NCBI RefSeq assembly: GCF_003208655.1
Contig: NZ_QKLU01000003.1
Span: forward strand, 385,745-449,744
Origin: Pedobacter nutrimenti
GTDB lineage: Bacteria; Bacteroidota; Bacteroidia; Sphingobacteriales; Sphingobacteriaceae
Reading direction: 5' to 3'
Length of the DNA stretch: 64,000 nt
Below the pieces are notes generated by a model. The model did no database searches and was not told the origin of the DNA. It saw only the letters and a program-made list of their open reading frames with translations. Shown piece by piece: positions 51,297 through 60,729 of this stretch. The translations under genes and the position numbers were made by a program. The first letter of the stretch is position 1, and each line of letters begins with the position of its first letter.

Positions 51297-52868
51297 ATGA
51301 GCGTTAAAGAGATATTTAATTACGGGTCGGACTTTCTTACCGCCGGTAAAGCATTGGCCATCAGTAAAGGAAGCTTAAAAGGGGTGTTGAGTGAAGACTG
51401 CCGGATCAATGTGCGCAAAAGCAGCGAAACCGTGGCAAAAATTGCCCTTTCAAATAAAGTTGTTTATGGAGTAAACACAGGCTTTGGTCCTTTGTGTACC
51501 ACCATGATTTCTGCAGAAGATACCAAAAAACTTCAGGAGAATATTTTAAAAAGCCATGCCGTAGGTATCGGGGAACCGATAGCTGAAGAGATTTCCCGCC
51601 TGATGCTGGTGCTGAAACTTCAGGCCCTGGCCAAAGGTTATTCGGGCATACAGGAAATAACCCTGGACCGTATGATCTGGCACCTGGAAACAGGCGCTAT
51701 TCCGGTGGTGCCCAAACAAGGTTCTGTAGGGGCTTCGGGAGACCTGGCACCTTTGTCGCATTTGTTTCTGCCCCTGATTGGACTTGGAAAAGTGCATTAT
51801 AAGGGGAAGGTGATCCCGGCAGCAGAACTGCTGCAGGAACATGGGCTGCAGCCCATCCCGCTGGCTGCAAAAGAAGGCCTGGCCTTAATCAACGGGACGC
51901 AGTTTATTGCTGCCCATGCGGTAAAAGTGATAGAACGTTTTCATAACCTGCTCAGCACGGCCGATATTACCGCTGCCATGATGATTGAAGGCCTGATGGG
52001 TTCTGTAAAACCTTTTCATGCGCAACTGCACGAGCTCAGGGCTTATAAAGGAAATCAGCATGTGGCACATAATGTCCGTCATTTGCTGGAAAACTCTGAA
52101 ATTGTAAGTTCCCATTCGGATTGCGCAAAAGTACAGGATCCTTATTCGCTGCGCTGTGTACCGCAGGTACATGGGGCTTCCCGCAATGCCTGGTTGCACC
52201 TGAAAGAAATGCTGGAAGTAGAAATCAACTCTGTGACAGATAATCCGGTGATTTTTAGTGAAGAGCTGACCATCAGCGGTGGTAATTTCCATGGACAGCC
52301 TATGGCCATGCCATTGGACTATGCCTGTCTGGCTGCTTCAGAGATTGGTAACATTTCCGACCGGAGAATTTATCTTTCCCTGGAAGGCAATACGCCGGGG
52401 GTCCCAAAATTGCTCATGAAAGAGACGGGTTTAAATTCTGGTTTTATGATCCTTCAATATACCTCTGCTGCATTGGCGAGTGAAAATAAAGGGCTTTGTT
52501 TTCCGGCAAGTGCCGACAGCATTCCGACTTCACTGGGACAGGAAGACCACGTGAGCATGGGTTCCATTAGTGGACGTAAAGCCCTGCAGGTGATTGAAAA
52601 TGTAGAAAAAATTCTGGGTATAGAACTTTTTTGCGCGGCCCAGGCCATGGATTACCATGCCCCTTTAAAATCTGGAAAGATCATTACAGCGGTACATGAT
52701 TTTGTAAGGTCAAAAGTGGCCCATCTGGAGCAGGACCAGATCATGTATGACCTGATGGAAGAAACCATAGAAATGGTGAAACAAGGCAGCATCCTGAAAA
52801 TTGCAAAAGAAGTAGCTGCCCGTGAAAATATTGCTTTTGGTACCGGAGACGATTTTGAAAAATTCTAG
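51297..52868 (+). CDS. hutH: histidine ammonia-lyase
   Basis: A 523-residue lyase converting L-histidine to trans-urocanate and ammonia, the first step of histidine degradation. The self-forming MIO cofactor triad is Ala146-Ser147-Gly148 in GASGDLAPLSH. Other family blocks: YGVNTGFGPLC near the N-terminus, GLALINGTQF and QDPYSLRCVPQVHG. Length matches the family. It is the first gene of hutH-hutI-hutU, with hutI 3 nt downstream and a divergent LysR gene upstream. Confidence 0.97.
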   Translation: MSVKEIFNYGSDFLTAGKALAISKGSLKGVLSEDCRINVRKSSETVAKIALSNKVVYGVNTGFGPLCTTMISAEDTKKLQENILKSHAVGIGEPIAEEISRLMLVLKLQALAKGYSGIQEITLDRMIWHLETGAIPVVPKQGSVGASGDLAPLSHLFLPLIGLGKVHYKGKVIPAAELLQEHGLQPIPLAAKEGLALINGTQFIAAHAVKVIERFHNLLSTADITAAMMIEGLMGSVKPFHAQLHELRAYKGNQHVAHNVRHLLENSEIVSSHSDCAKVQDPYSLRCVPQVHGASRNAWLHLKEMLEVEINSVTDNPVIFSEELTISGGNFHGQPMAMPLDYACLAASEIGNISDRRIYLSLEGNTPGVPKLLMKETGLNSGFMILQYTSAALASENKGLCFPASADSIPTSLGQEDHVSMGSISGRKALQVIENVEKILGIELFCAAQAMDYHAPLKSGKIITAVHDFVRSKVAHLEQDQIMYDLMEETIEMVKQGSILKIAKEVAARENIAFGTGDDFEKF

Positions 52869-52871
52869 CTT

Positions 52872-54119
52872 ATGAAAAGTGAATTCTGTTTAATTGGCCC
52901 TATTACCCAACTGGTCAGCCTTTCGGGCTTACCTGAGCGCGGACCGGTCAAGGATGAAGAGATACAACCTTTAGCGCAGGCCGGACTGTTGCTAAAGGGA
53001 AATAAAATTTATAAAACTGGTGTTTATCAGGAGCTGAAAAAACAGGCAGAAGCTGTAGGTGCAGCCCTGGTCGAGCTGGACCAGGACTATGTCTGTCTGC
53101 CGGGTTTTGTAGATGCACATACACACATTTGTTTTGGGGGCTCCCGGGCAAATGATTATGCCATGCGCAATTCTGGCAAAACTTATCTGGAAATTTCTGA
53201 AGCCGGGGGCGGGATCTGGGATACGGTACAGCAAACACGCAAGGCAAGTGCCCATGAACTGGAAGTTTTAACCCTGGCAAGGGCCAGCAGGCATTTGTCG
53301 GAAGGGGTGACCACCATAGAAGTGAAAAGCGGTTACGGGCTGAGCACGCAGGAAGAATTGAAAATGTTAAGGGTCATCCAGGCGGTAAACAGCCAGACGC
53401 CTGCGGATCTGGTGGCGACCTGTCTGGCGGCGCACACCTTGCCAAGGGACATTAGCGGAAATCATGCTGCTTATTTACAGGAAATGGCAGCGCAGCTGTT
53501 GCCGGTGATCCTGGAAGAAAAACTGAGCCGGCGGGTGGATGCCTTTGTGGAAAAAGGTGCTTTTTCAGCGGAAGACATTAGCCCTTATTTTAAAAAGGCG
53601 CAGGAAATGGGCTTTGACATTACCGTGCATGCCGATCAGTTTAGCAGTGCGGGCAGTGCAGTGGCTGTGGCATTCGGTGCATTGAGCGCCGACCATCTGG
53701 AAGCCAGCACCCAGCAGGACATTGACCGGCTGGCGCAAAGCAAGGTCATTGCGGTGGCTTTACCGGGCGCCTCTATAGGTTTGGGCTGCGGTTTTACCCC
53801 GGCCAGGAAAATGTTGGATGCAGGTTTAAGCCTGGCCATTGCCAGCGACTGGAACCCTGGCTCTGCGCCAATGGGCGACCTGCTTGCCCAGGCAGCCATA
53901 TTGGGCACTTTTGAAAAGCTTTCCAATGCCGAAGTCCTGTCGGGAATTACTTTCCGGGCGGCACAGGCCCTGAATTTACATGACCGGGGCAAACTGGAAG
54001 AAGGCTTTCTGGCCGATTTTGTTTTGTTTGCGGCAAAAGATTATAAAGAGATTTTATACCAGCAGGGAAAGCTTAAACCTGCAAAGGTTTTTAAAGGCGG
54101 TGTTTTATTTAAAGGGTAA
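52872..54119 (+). CDS. hutI: imidazolonepropionase
   Basis: A 415-residue amidohydrolase that opens 4-imidazolone-5-propionate to N-formimino-L-glutamate. Metal-binding motif VDAHTHICFGGSR, substrate-site residues in SGKTYLEISEAGGGIWDTV, then TVHADQF and the metal Asp region SDWNPGSAP. It follows hutH by 3 nt and precedes hutU by 13 nt. No formiminoglutamase or formimidoyltransferase is in the window, so the last step must be encoded elsewhere. Confidence 0.96.
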   Translation: MKSEFCLIGPITQLVSLSGLPERGPVKDEEIQPLAQAGLLLKGNKIYKTGVYQELKKQAEAVGAALVELDQDYVCLPGFVDAHTHICFGGSRANDYAMRNSGKTYLEISEAGGGIWDTVQQTRKASAHELEVLTLARASRHLSEGVTTIEVKSGYGLSTQEELKMLRVIQAVNSQTPADLVATCLAAHTLPRDISGNHAAYLQEMAAQLLPVILEEKLSRRVDAFVEKGAFSAEDISPYFKKAQEMGFDITVHADQFSSAGSAVAVAFGALSADHLEASTQQDIDRLAQSKVIAVALPGASIGLGCGFTPARKMLDAGLSLAIASDWNPGSAPMGDLLAQAAILGTFEKLSNAEVLSGITFRAAQALNLHDRGKLEEGFLADFVLFAAKDYKEILYQQGKLKPAKVFKGGVLFKG

Positions 54120-54132
54120 AAAGACAAGCAAT

Positions 54133-56133
54133 ATGAATTTTAAGGAACAGATTTTACAGGGGATACCTGCAGTGTTACCGGCAAAAAAAGCCTGGGATGC
54201 GCAGGTGAACCACGCACCTGTAAGGAAGGATATTTTAAGTCCGGAAGAGAAAAAATTAAGCTTACGTAATGCCTTAAGGTATTTTCCGGAAGAATGGCAC
54301 CAGGAACTGGCCGCAGAATTTTTAGAAGAACTGCAGCAGTACGGGCGCATTTATATGTACCGGTTCAGACCGGATTACCAGATGTATGCCCGGCCGGTAG
54401 GGGATTATCCTTATCAGAGCCTTCATGCCGCCTGCATTATGCTCATGATCCAGAACAACCTGGACCCGGCCATTGCGCAGCATCCGCATGAACTGATTAC
54501 CTATGGTGGAAACGGTGGGGTTTTTCAAAACTGGGCGCAGTACCTGCTGACCATGCAGTACCTGGCAAAAATGACAGATGAGCAAACGCTCAACATGTAC
54601 AGCGGTCATCCTCAGGGTTTGTTCCCTTCTTCTGCGGCTGCACCAAGGGTTGTGGTGACCAATGGGATGATGATCCCGAATTATTCTTCGCCCGATGACC
54701 TGGAAAAATTCAGCGCCCTGGGCGTGACCCAGTATGGACAAATGACGGCTGGATCCTATATGTATATCGGTCCGCAGGGGATTGTACATGGAACAGCCAT
54801 TACCCTGATGAATGCTTTTCGTAAAAAACTTCATAAAGGAGAAAGCCCTGCCGGAAAGATTTTTCTGACCGCCGGTTTGGGTGGCATGAGCGGTGCGCAG
54901 ACCAAGGCGGGTAACATTAGCGGTTGTATTACGGTATGTGCGGAGATCAACCCTAAAGCAGCACATAAAAGAAAGCAGCAGGGCTGGGTAGATGAATTGT
55001 TGGAGGATATGGACGCTTTGCTGGAAAGGGTAAAAAAAGCACAGCAAGAGCAGGAAGTGGTTTCCCTGGCCTATATTGGCAATGTGGTGGATGTCTGGGA
55101 ACGTTTTGACCAGGAGAACATTTTTGTACAGATTGGATCAGACCAGACTTCATTGCACAATCCATGGTCGGGCGGTTATTATCCGGTCGGTCTGAGCTAT
55201 GAGCAGGCGGGGGAAATGATGGCCAGGGACCCGGAATTGTTTAAAGAAAAGGTACAGGCTTCTTTGAAAAGACAGGCTGCAGCCATTCACAGGCACAGTT
55301 TAAAAGGGACTTACTTTTTTGATTACGGGAATGCTTTTCTACTGGAATGCAGCAGGGCAGGGGCCGATGTGATGGCTGCCGACGGAAAGAAATTCAGGTA
55401 TCCGTCTTATGTACAGGATATTCTGGGCCCCATGTGTTTTGACTATGGTTTCGGGCCTTTCCGCTGGGTATGTACCTCTGGAAAAGCAGAAGACCTGCAG
55501 ACCACTGACCGGATTGCAAAACAGGTGATGGAAGAGATTAAGGCCACTGCGCCCCAGGAGATCCAGCAGCAGTTGCAGGACAACCTAGTCTGGATCAGGG
55601 AAGCCGAAGTAAACAAACTGGTGGTGGGGTCCCAGGCCAGAATTTTATATGCAGATGCAGAAGGCCGTGCAAAAATTGCCATGAAGTTTAATGAGGCAGT
55701 GGAGTCTGGTTTGTTGTCTGCCCCGGTAGTACTGGGCCGTGACCATCACGATGTGAGCGGAACGGATTCCCCGTTCAGGGAAACCAGCAATATTTATGAT
55801 GGCAGTAGTTTTACCGCAGACATGGCCATTCACAATGTGATCGGTGACAGTTTCCGCGGTGCGAGCTGGGTATCCATTCATAACGGTGGTGGTGTTGGCT
55901 GGGGCGAGGTGATCAACGGGGGCTTTGGACTGGTGCTGGACGGAACCCAAAGTGCTTTGTCCAAACTGAAAAATATGCTCTTTTTTGATGTCAACAACGG
56001 GGTGGCCCGCAGAAGCTGGGCCCGAAATAAGGAAGCCCGTTTTGCCATTGAAAGGGAAATGGAAAGAAGCCCCTCCTTAAAGGTGACTTTACCCTATTTG
56101 GTCAATGATGATTTACTGGACCGGCTGATTTAA
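54133..56133 (+). CDS. hutU: urocanate hydratase
   Basis: A 666-residue NAD-dependent enzyme hydrating urocanate to imidazolonepropionate. The family is recognised by YGGNGGVFQNWAQY, GKIFLTAGLGGMSGAQ and ITVCAEINP in the NAD region, and DQTSLHNPWSGGYYP, plus the conserved Cys in GPMCFDYGFGPFRWVC. It is longer than the 550-residue proteobacterial enzymes, as in other Bacteroidota-type members. The ATG at 54133 is used; the frame extends to 53980 inside hutI without family similarity. A terminator follows at 56159. Confidence 0.96.
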   Translation: MNFKEQILQGIPAVLPAKKAWDAQVNHAPVRKDILSPEEKKLSLRNALRYFPEEWHQELAAEFLEELQQYGRIYMYRFRPDYQMYARPVGDYPYQSLHAACIMLMIQNNLDPAIAQHPHELITYGGNGGVFQNWAQYLLTMQYLAKMTDEQTLNMYSGHPQGLFPSSAAAPRVVVTNGMMIPNYSSPDDLEKFSALGVTQYGQMTAGSYMYIGPQGIVHGTAITLMNAFRKKLHKGESPAGKIFLTAGLGGMSGAQTKAGNISGCITVCAEINPKAAHKRKQQGWVDELLEDMDALLERVKKAQQEQEVVSLAYIGNVVDVWERFDQENIFVQIGSDQTSLHNPWSGGYYPVGLSYEQAGEMMARDPELFKEKVQASLKRQAAAIHRHSLKGTYFFDYGNAFLLECSRAGADVMAADGKKFRYPSYVQDILGPMCFDYGFGPFRWVCTSGKAEDLQTTDRIAKQVMEEIKATAPQEIQQQLQDNLVWIREAEVNKLVVGSQARILYADAEGRAKIAMKFNEAVESGLLSAPVVLGRDHHDVSGTDSPFRETSNIYDGSSFTADMAIHNVIGDSFRGASWVSIHNGGGVGWGEVINGGFGLVLDGTQSALSKLKNMLFFDVNNGVARRSWARNKEARFAIEREMERSPSLKVTLPYLVNDDLLDRLI

Positions 56134-56158
56134 AGCCGGGTGTAAGTTTAGCAATAGG

Positions 56159-56186
56159 AATGCGGATGGGGACATCCGCATTTTTT
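56159..56186 (+). terminator. hut operon terminator
   Basis: A 10-bp perfect stem (AATGCGGATG at 56159-56168, CATCCGCATT at 56173-56182), 4-nt loop and a run of six T. Confidence 0.9.
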
Positions 56187-56220
56187 GTTTGATGACCAGG
56201 TAACCCTAAATGGTTTATAT

Positions 56221-56243
56221 TTATTTGTAATTATTCTAAATAA
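56221..56243. promoter_or_regulatory. 23-bp candidate iron operator, copy 4
   Basis: TTATTTGTAATTA then TTCTAAATAA, matching copy 1 at 19 of 23 positions. It overlaps the -33 TTTG (56224-56227); a near-consensus -7, TACTTTCG, lies 20 nt further at 56248-56255. This is the second siderophore-type receptor promoter to carry the element. Confidence 0.7.
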
Positions 56244-56298
56244 GACTTACTTTCGCAGCAAAACACCATCAATCAAGGGGTAACAAAATCAAATTATA

Positions 56299-58659
56299 AT
56301 GCTAAAACTTTTACTTTGTTTAAAAACTTTCAGACTTTACATTTTTTTATTTGCGTTTTTTGGCTTTCAGGCGGTAATGGCCCAAACAGGGAGTATTAAG
56401 GGAAAGATCAGGTCAAATGATGGCTCCCTGCTTTCTTCAGTTACAGTTTCATTGGTGGAAAGCGGAAGTAAAGTGTTGAGCACTGCACAAGGTACCTATG
56501 AAATAACTGGTATTAAAAGTGGTACTTATAAAGTAACTGCGAAATTCGTGGGTATGAATGTGCAGACCCAGACGGTTAAGGTGAGGGAAGGAGAGGCGTC
56601 TATCGCAGATTTTATATTAACCGATCTGGATAATATGCTCGATGGGGTAGAGATATCATCAAGTTACAGGCGGTTTGGTAAAAAAGAATCTGATCAGGTG
56701 GCAAAGTTACCACTCAAAAATCTGGAAAACCCGCAGGTATACCATATTGTGCCAAAAGAAATCCTTCAGGAACAGGTTATTGTGACTTATAATGATGTGC
56801 TGAAAAATGTTACAGGTGTTAGTCAGGGTTTGGTCAATGGGAGCAATTCATTTTATATGAGGGGTTTTGAAAACAGGAGTTTGCTTAGGAACGGAATTCA
56901 GGACAATAAGGATAACAGCATTGAGGTCGCCAATATTGAAAGCATTGAGGTACTCAAGGGGCCTTCGGCCACCTTATTTGGCAATAGTTTGACTTCATTT
57001 GGTGGTTTGATTAACAGGGTGACCAAAAAGCCGTTTGATCTCTTTAAAGGAGAAATTTCTTATACGATTGGTGGATATGATTTAAATAGAATTACAGCGG
57101 ATGTGAATACACCATTGAATAAAGAAAAAGGATTATTATTAAGGACCAATGTTGCTTATTATGATGAAGGTAGTTATATGGATGCCGGTTTTACCAAGAG
57201 ATTATTTATTGCACCCTCCCTGCTTTACCAGGTAAATGACCGTTTATCGATCTCATTTGATGCCGAAATTTATCAGCAAAGGGCAAATGATTTTCACCGG
57301 TTGTTTCCTGAAAATTCTTTTACCAAAACCAATACTGAAAGTTTGGACTTAAACTGGAGACGTTATTATCACGGTGATGACCTGACCGAGTCGAAACCTT
57401 CGGTGAGTTTGTTTACAGAATTGAATTATAAAATATCGGATTTCTGGAAGTCACAGACGGTTTTATCTCAGACCAAGTACTCAAATACGGGTTACCGGGT
57501 TTGGAATATGATCAATAAAGACTCTGTAAACAGAAGTGTGAGATACAGCAATTCAAATTACAATACCATTGAGGTTCAACAAAATTTTACTGGTGATTTT
57601 AAGATTGCCGGACATAGAAACCGGTTGGTGATTGGACTGGATTATTATACCAGCCGTTCTAATGAAAATTTGATGTTTGCTACCCCATTTGATCAGTTTA
57701 AACTCAGGGGTAATGATCCGAAATACGTGATGATTAGTAAACAGGCTGTTGATGCATTTTTTGCCACAGTAAGTCCCGTTAGAAATATCGCCTCTCAGAG
57801 TACATACAGTGCTTATTTTTCGGATGTATTTAACATCACACCAGATTTTATGGCTATGGCAAGCCTAAGGGTTGACCATTTCAGATCGGGTGGATCGTAT
57901 GATGTTGCGGCAGATACGACCACTGGAAAATATGATCAGACCAAATTATCTCCGAAATTAGGACTGGTTTATCAGCTTATTCCTGAAAAGGTATCCTTAT
58001 TTGGGAATTATATGAACGGATTTGCTAATAATGCGCCTGTAATACAACCAGATGGAGTAAGAAATGCTTTTAAACCCAGCAATGCAAACCAGTGGGAACT
58101 GGGTTTTAAAATTAACCTGTTGGAGGGTAAACTGAATTCAACCTTCAGTTATTATGACATCAAGGTCAATGATATGGTACGTCTTGATCCCATGCGTGCT
58201 GGATTTAGCATCCAGGATGGCGGACAAATGAGTAGGGGTTTTGAATCTGAGCTGATTGCTAATTTTGCGAAAGGCTTCAATGTGATTGCAGGTTATGCTC
58301 ATAACAACGCTTATACGATAAACACAGATGCAGATATTGATGGATTGAGACAATGGACAGGACCAGCAGACATTGCTAATTTATGGGTCAACTATGCCTT
58401 TCAGGACAAATTGCTGAAAGGTGTATCACTGGGAATCGGAGGAAATTACAACAGCAAAAATTACATCAGTCAATCCCGTAAAAACGGGGAGTTTTATATT
58501 CCGGCCTATACTGTATTAAATGCGGTAGCGGGATATGACAGCAAAACTTTCCGTTTGAGTTTCAAACTGGATAACTTGATGAATAAAGTATACTGGGGAA
58601 GTTATGTGAACCAAATGATGCCACGCAGGTTCAGTGTGAATGTGGCGGTTAAAATATAG
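56299..58659 (+). CDS. TonB-dependent siderophore-type receptor, second copy
   Basis: A 786-residue outer-membrane receptor with the same plan as the 3001-5346 product: signal peptide (about 1-28), carboxypeptidase-regulatory-like domain (about 32-115), plug (about 130-245 with LPLKNLENPQVY and VLKGPSATLFGNS) and C-terminal barrel (ending FSVNVAVKI). It probably imports a different ferric chelate. The 23-bp operator lies over its promoter (56221-56255). It is followed by a terminator and is not adjacent to a siderophore synthesis or periplasmic binding gene. Confidence 0.93.
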   Translation: MLKLLLCLKTFRLYIFLFAFFGFQAVMAQTGSIKGKIRSNDGSLLSSVTVSLVESGSKVLSTAQGTYEITGIKSGTYKVTAKFVGMNVQTQTVKVREGEASIADFILTDLDNMLDGVEISSSYRRFGKKESDQVAKLPLKNLENPQVYHIVPKEILQEQVIVTYNDVLKNVTGVSQGLVNGSNSFYMRGFENRSLLRNGIQDNKDNSIEVANIESIEVLKGPSATLFGNSLTSFGGLINRVTKKPFDLFKGEISYTIGGYDLNRITADVNTPLNKEKGLLLRTNVAYYDEGSYMDAGFTKRLFIAPSLLYQVNDRLSISFDAEIYQQRANDFHRLFPENSFTKTNTESLDLNWRRYYHGDDLTESKPSVSLFTELNYKISDFWKSQTVLSQTKYSNTGYRVWNMINKDSVNRSVRYSNSNYNTIEVQQNFTGDFKIAGHRNRLVIGLDYYTSRSNENLMFATPFDQFKLRGNDPKYVMISKQAVDAFFATVSPVRNIASQSTYSAYFSDVFNITPDFMAMASLRVDHFRSGGSYDVAADTTTGKYDQTKLSPKLGLVYQLIPEKVSLFGNYMNGFANNAPVIQPDGVRNAFKPSNANQWELGFKINLLEGKLNSTFSYYDIKVNDMVRLDPMRAGFSIQDGGQMSRGFESELIANFAKGFNVIAGYAHNNAYTINTDADIDGLRQWTGPADIANLWVNYAFQDKLLKGVSLGIGGNYNSKNYISQSRKNGEFYIPAYTVLNAVAGYDSKTFRLSFKLDNLMNKVYWGSYVNQMMPRRFSVNVAVKI

Positions 58660-58697
58660 CTTTCCAATCGCTGGAGAATTAGAATAATCAAGTATTA

Positions 58698-58725
58698 AAT
58701 GCGGGTGGGTACATCCGCATTTTTT
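58698..58725 (+). terminator. terminator of the second siderophore receptor
   Basis: AATGCGGGTG (58698-58707) pairs with CATCCGCATT (58712-58721) with one G-T wobble, followed by five or more T. The stem sequence is nearly the same as the hut terminator at 56159. Confidence 0.85.
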
Positions 58726-58744
58726 GTACTTTAGCAGCTCAATT

Positions 58745-60013
58745 ATGACTGTATTGCTGACGATCGGGATTTTTATACTCACTTTGTTGTTGATCCTGCT
58801 TCGTCCGGGAGGTTTGCATGAGGCATGGGCAACGGTAATTGGAGCAGCTTTAATGCTGTTGACCGGTTGTGCCACTTTTGCGCAGGCGGTAGCGGTTACT
58901 GCCCGGGGCGCAGATGTGCTGATTTTTTTGTTTGCCCTGATGCTGTTGTCACTGCTGCTGGATCGTTCGGGCTTTTTTGAATGGGCAGCCATCCGGGCCG
59001 CCCGCTGGGCAAAGGGAAATGGGCGGAACCTGTACCGGAATGTGTTTGTTCTGGGTGCACTGACCACGGCCCTGCTTTCGCTGGATACCACCGCAATCAT
59101 TTTAACCCCAATTGTATTGTCCTTTGTACGCAGGCTGAAGCTCCGGCCGCTGCCATTTTTAATGGCTTGTGCTTTTGTTGCAAACACGGGGTCCTTATTG
59201 TTGCCGGTGAGCAACCTGACCAATTTGCTTTTTCAGGGAAGCTTTCATTTTTCTTTTGCCGCCTTTGCATTAAGAATGCTGGTTCCCCAGGTTGTTGTGC
59301 TGGTGCTGAATTATGTTTTTTTTAAGTATCGCTATAAAAAAGAATTGCCCCTGCATTTTGATATAGAAACGCTGCCCCAGCCAATGGAAGTGGTTCCGGA
59401 CCGGGGCTATTTTAACATGGCTGTTGGGGTGATGGCCGGGGTAACCATAGGTTATTTTGCAGGTGCTTTACTGGGGGTCCAGCCTTATGTGATTGCTTTA
59501 AGCGGTGCCTTAGTGCTACTTGGCTATGGGCTGCTGAAAAAGCAAATTGGTTTTTCTTTGGTTAAAAGTATTTCCTGGTCGCTTTTTCCTTTTGTTGCCG
59601 GGTTGTTTGTTGTCATTCAGGGGGTTGAAAATCTTGGGCTGGCAGGTTATGCTGCCCGTGCAATGGTTTCAGTGCAGCAGGCGCCTGTTTTTGTTCAGTT
59701 GCTGGCGACCTGTTTTGGAACGGCCCTGGGTGCCAACATCATCAATAACATTCCAATGGCCTTATTGTCTATATCGGTACTGACAAAGGCACATGCACCA
59801 GATCTGATCCGTTTTGCGGCCCTTATTGGTTGCAATGTTGGCCCTAATTTAACGGTGGCCGGATCTTTGGCAACCATGCTGGTGATCAGCACTGCCCGCA
59901 AAAAAGGGGAAGACATCGGGGCAATGGATTTTTTTAAAACGGGATTATGGGCCATGCCCTTGCTTCTTATAGGGACTGTTGTGGCTTTGTACGCAGTATC
60001 CTTTCTGTTTTAA
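58745..60013 (+). CDS. ArsB/NhaD-type ion permease
   Basis: A 422-residue transporter of the ArsB/CitM ion-transporter superfamily with about eleven membrane segments. Markers are LDTTAIILTPIV (about residues 110-122), NTGSLLLPVSNLTN and ALGANIINNIPMALL, the helix-break motifs lining the substrate site in arsenite and related exporters. No arsR or arsC gene is near, so the substrate could be arsenite, another oxyanion or a carboxylate. The ATG at 58745 is preferred; the upstream TTG at 58724 lies in the preceding terminator. Confidence 0.87.
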   Translation: MTVLLTIGIFILTLLLILLRPGGLHEAWATVIGAALMLLTGCATFAQAVAVTARGADVLIFLFALMLLSLLLDRSGFFEWAAIRAARWAKGNGRNLYRNVFVLGALTTALLSLDTTAIILTPIVLSFVRRLKLRPLPFLMACAFVANTGSLLLPVSNLTNLLFQGSFHFSFAAFALRMLVPQVVVLVLNYVFFKYRYKKELPLHFDIETLPQPMEVVPDRGYFNMAVGVMAGVTIGYFAGALLGVQPYVIALSGALVLLGYGLLKKQIGFSLVKSISWSLFPFVAGLFVVIQGVENLGLAGYAARAMVSVQQAPVFVQLLATCFGTALGANIINNIPMALLSISVLTKAHAPDLIRFAALIGCNVGPNLTVAGSLATMLVISTARKKGEDIGAMDFFKTGLWAMPLLLIGTVVALYAVSFLF

Positions 60014-60035
60014 CAGCGTTTAGGGCATAAAAAAA

Positions 60036-60059
60036 CAGCAGAGGGTTTATTTTCTGCTG
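60036..60059 (-). terminator. terminator of the 60093 gene
   Basis: CAGCAGA (60036-60042) and TCTGCTG (60053-60059) with a 10-nt loop; on the minus strand a run of seven T follows. Confidence 0.75.
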
Positions 60060-60092
60060 CTTCCTACAGAGGGTGATTACGGGTATTGTCGT

Positions 60093-60560
60093 TTATTTCT
60101 TTTTGACCAGGTTCAGGGCAATTTTTCCTTCTTCCAGGCCCTCGAGGTTCTTGTCTGCAAAAAGTTCTTTTGCATCTGATTTTTGAATGAGCTTTAACAG
60201 GTCTTCTGAAGAGCCCTCATGCTGGACCTGCAGGGTTGATCCACTTGCGGCATATTTTATTTTGGTGCTTTCCACACCTTTACATTTCTGAATGTGTTCA
60301 TTAAGGGTTTTCAAAGTGCTGAAATCAATGCCATTGATGGTAATCAGTGTATTGTTTCCTGCGGCCGGATCCCCCGGCTTTTTCTTTTTGGAAAGGAAAC
60401 CAAATAATTTGTCACCCGTTCCTTTGGCCTGGTCTGCGGTATTGGCTGCTTTATCAACCTTGTTTAAAGTGGCGTTAATTTTATCAAATACATTTTGTGC
60501 TTTTGATACCGTGCTGCCAAAAATGAAGATGGCGAAACACATTACTGTAATGGTTTTCAT
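60093..60560 (-). CDS. hypothetical secreted protein
   Basis: A 155-residue exported protein: signal peptide (1-21, cleavage after SKAQ), an Asn/Lys-rich helical stretch, then a C-terminal alpha/beta part (INGIDFSTLKTLNEHIQKCK, then LLKLIQKSDAKELFADKN) that looks like a small ferredoxin-fold or SPOR-like module. No family is assigned. The ATG at 60560 gives the signal peptide start; an upstream frame extension to 60578 is possible. Confidence 0.75.
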   Translation of the reverse strand: MKTITVMCFAIFIFGSTVSKAQNVFDKINATLNKVDKAANTADQAKGTGDKLFGFLSKKKKPGDPAAGNNTLITINGIDFSTLKTLNEHIQKCKGVESTKIKYAASGSTLQVQHEGSSEDLLKLIQKSDAKELFADKNLEGLEEGKIALNLVKKK

Positions 60561-60729
60561 GGTTTTTGGGTTTAACAATTTGTTTGTTGTTGTTACCCAA
60601 AATTATCAAGGAAAAAACAAGGGATCAATACCAGAAAACAAGGCTTTATTTCTGCCGGTTTTCCAGTAGAAGCCTTTGTTCCACAGTGGCTTTGGTTGCT
60701 GAACTTCAAATAGTTTGTCGTCGTGCTTT

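Noticed and set aside
53980..54132. Upstream extension of hutU
   Set aside because: It lies inside hutI in a different frame, and urocanate hydratase similarity begins only after the ATG at 54133.
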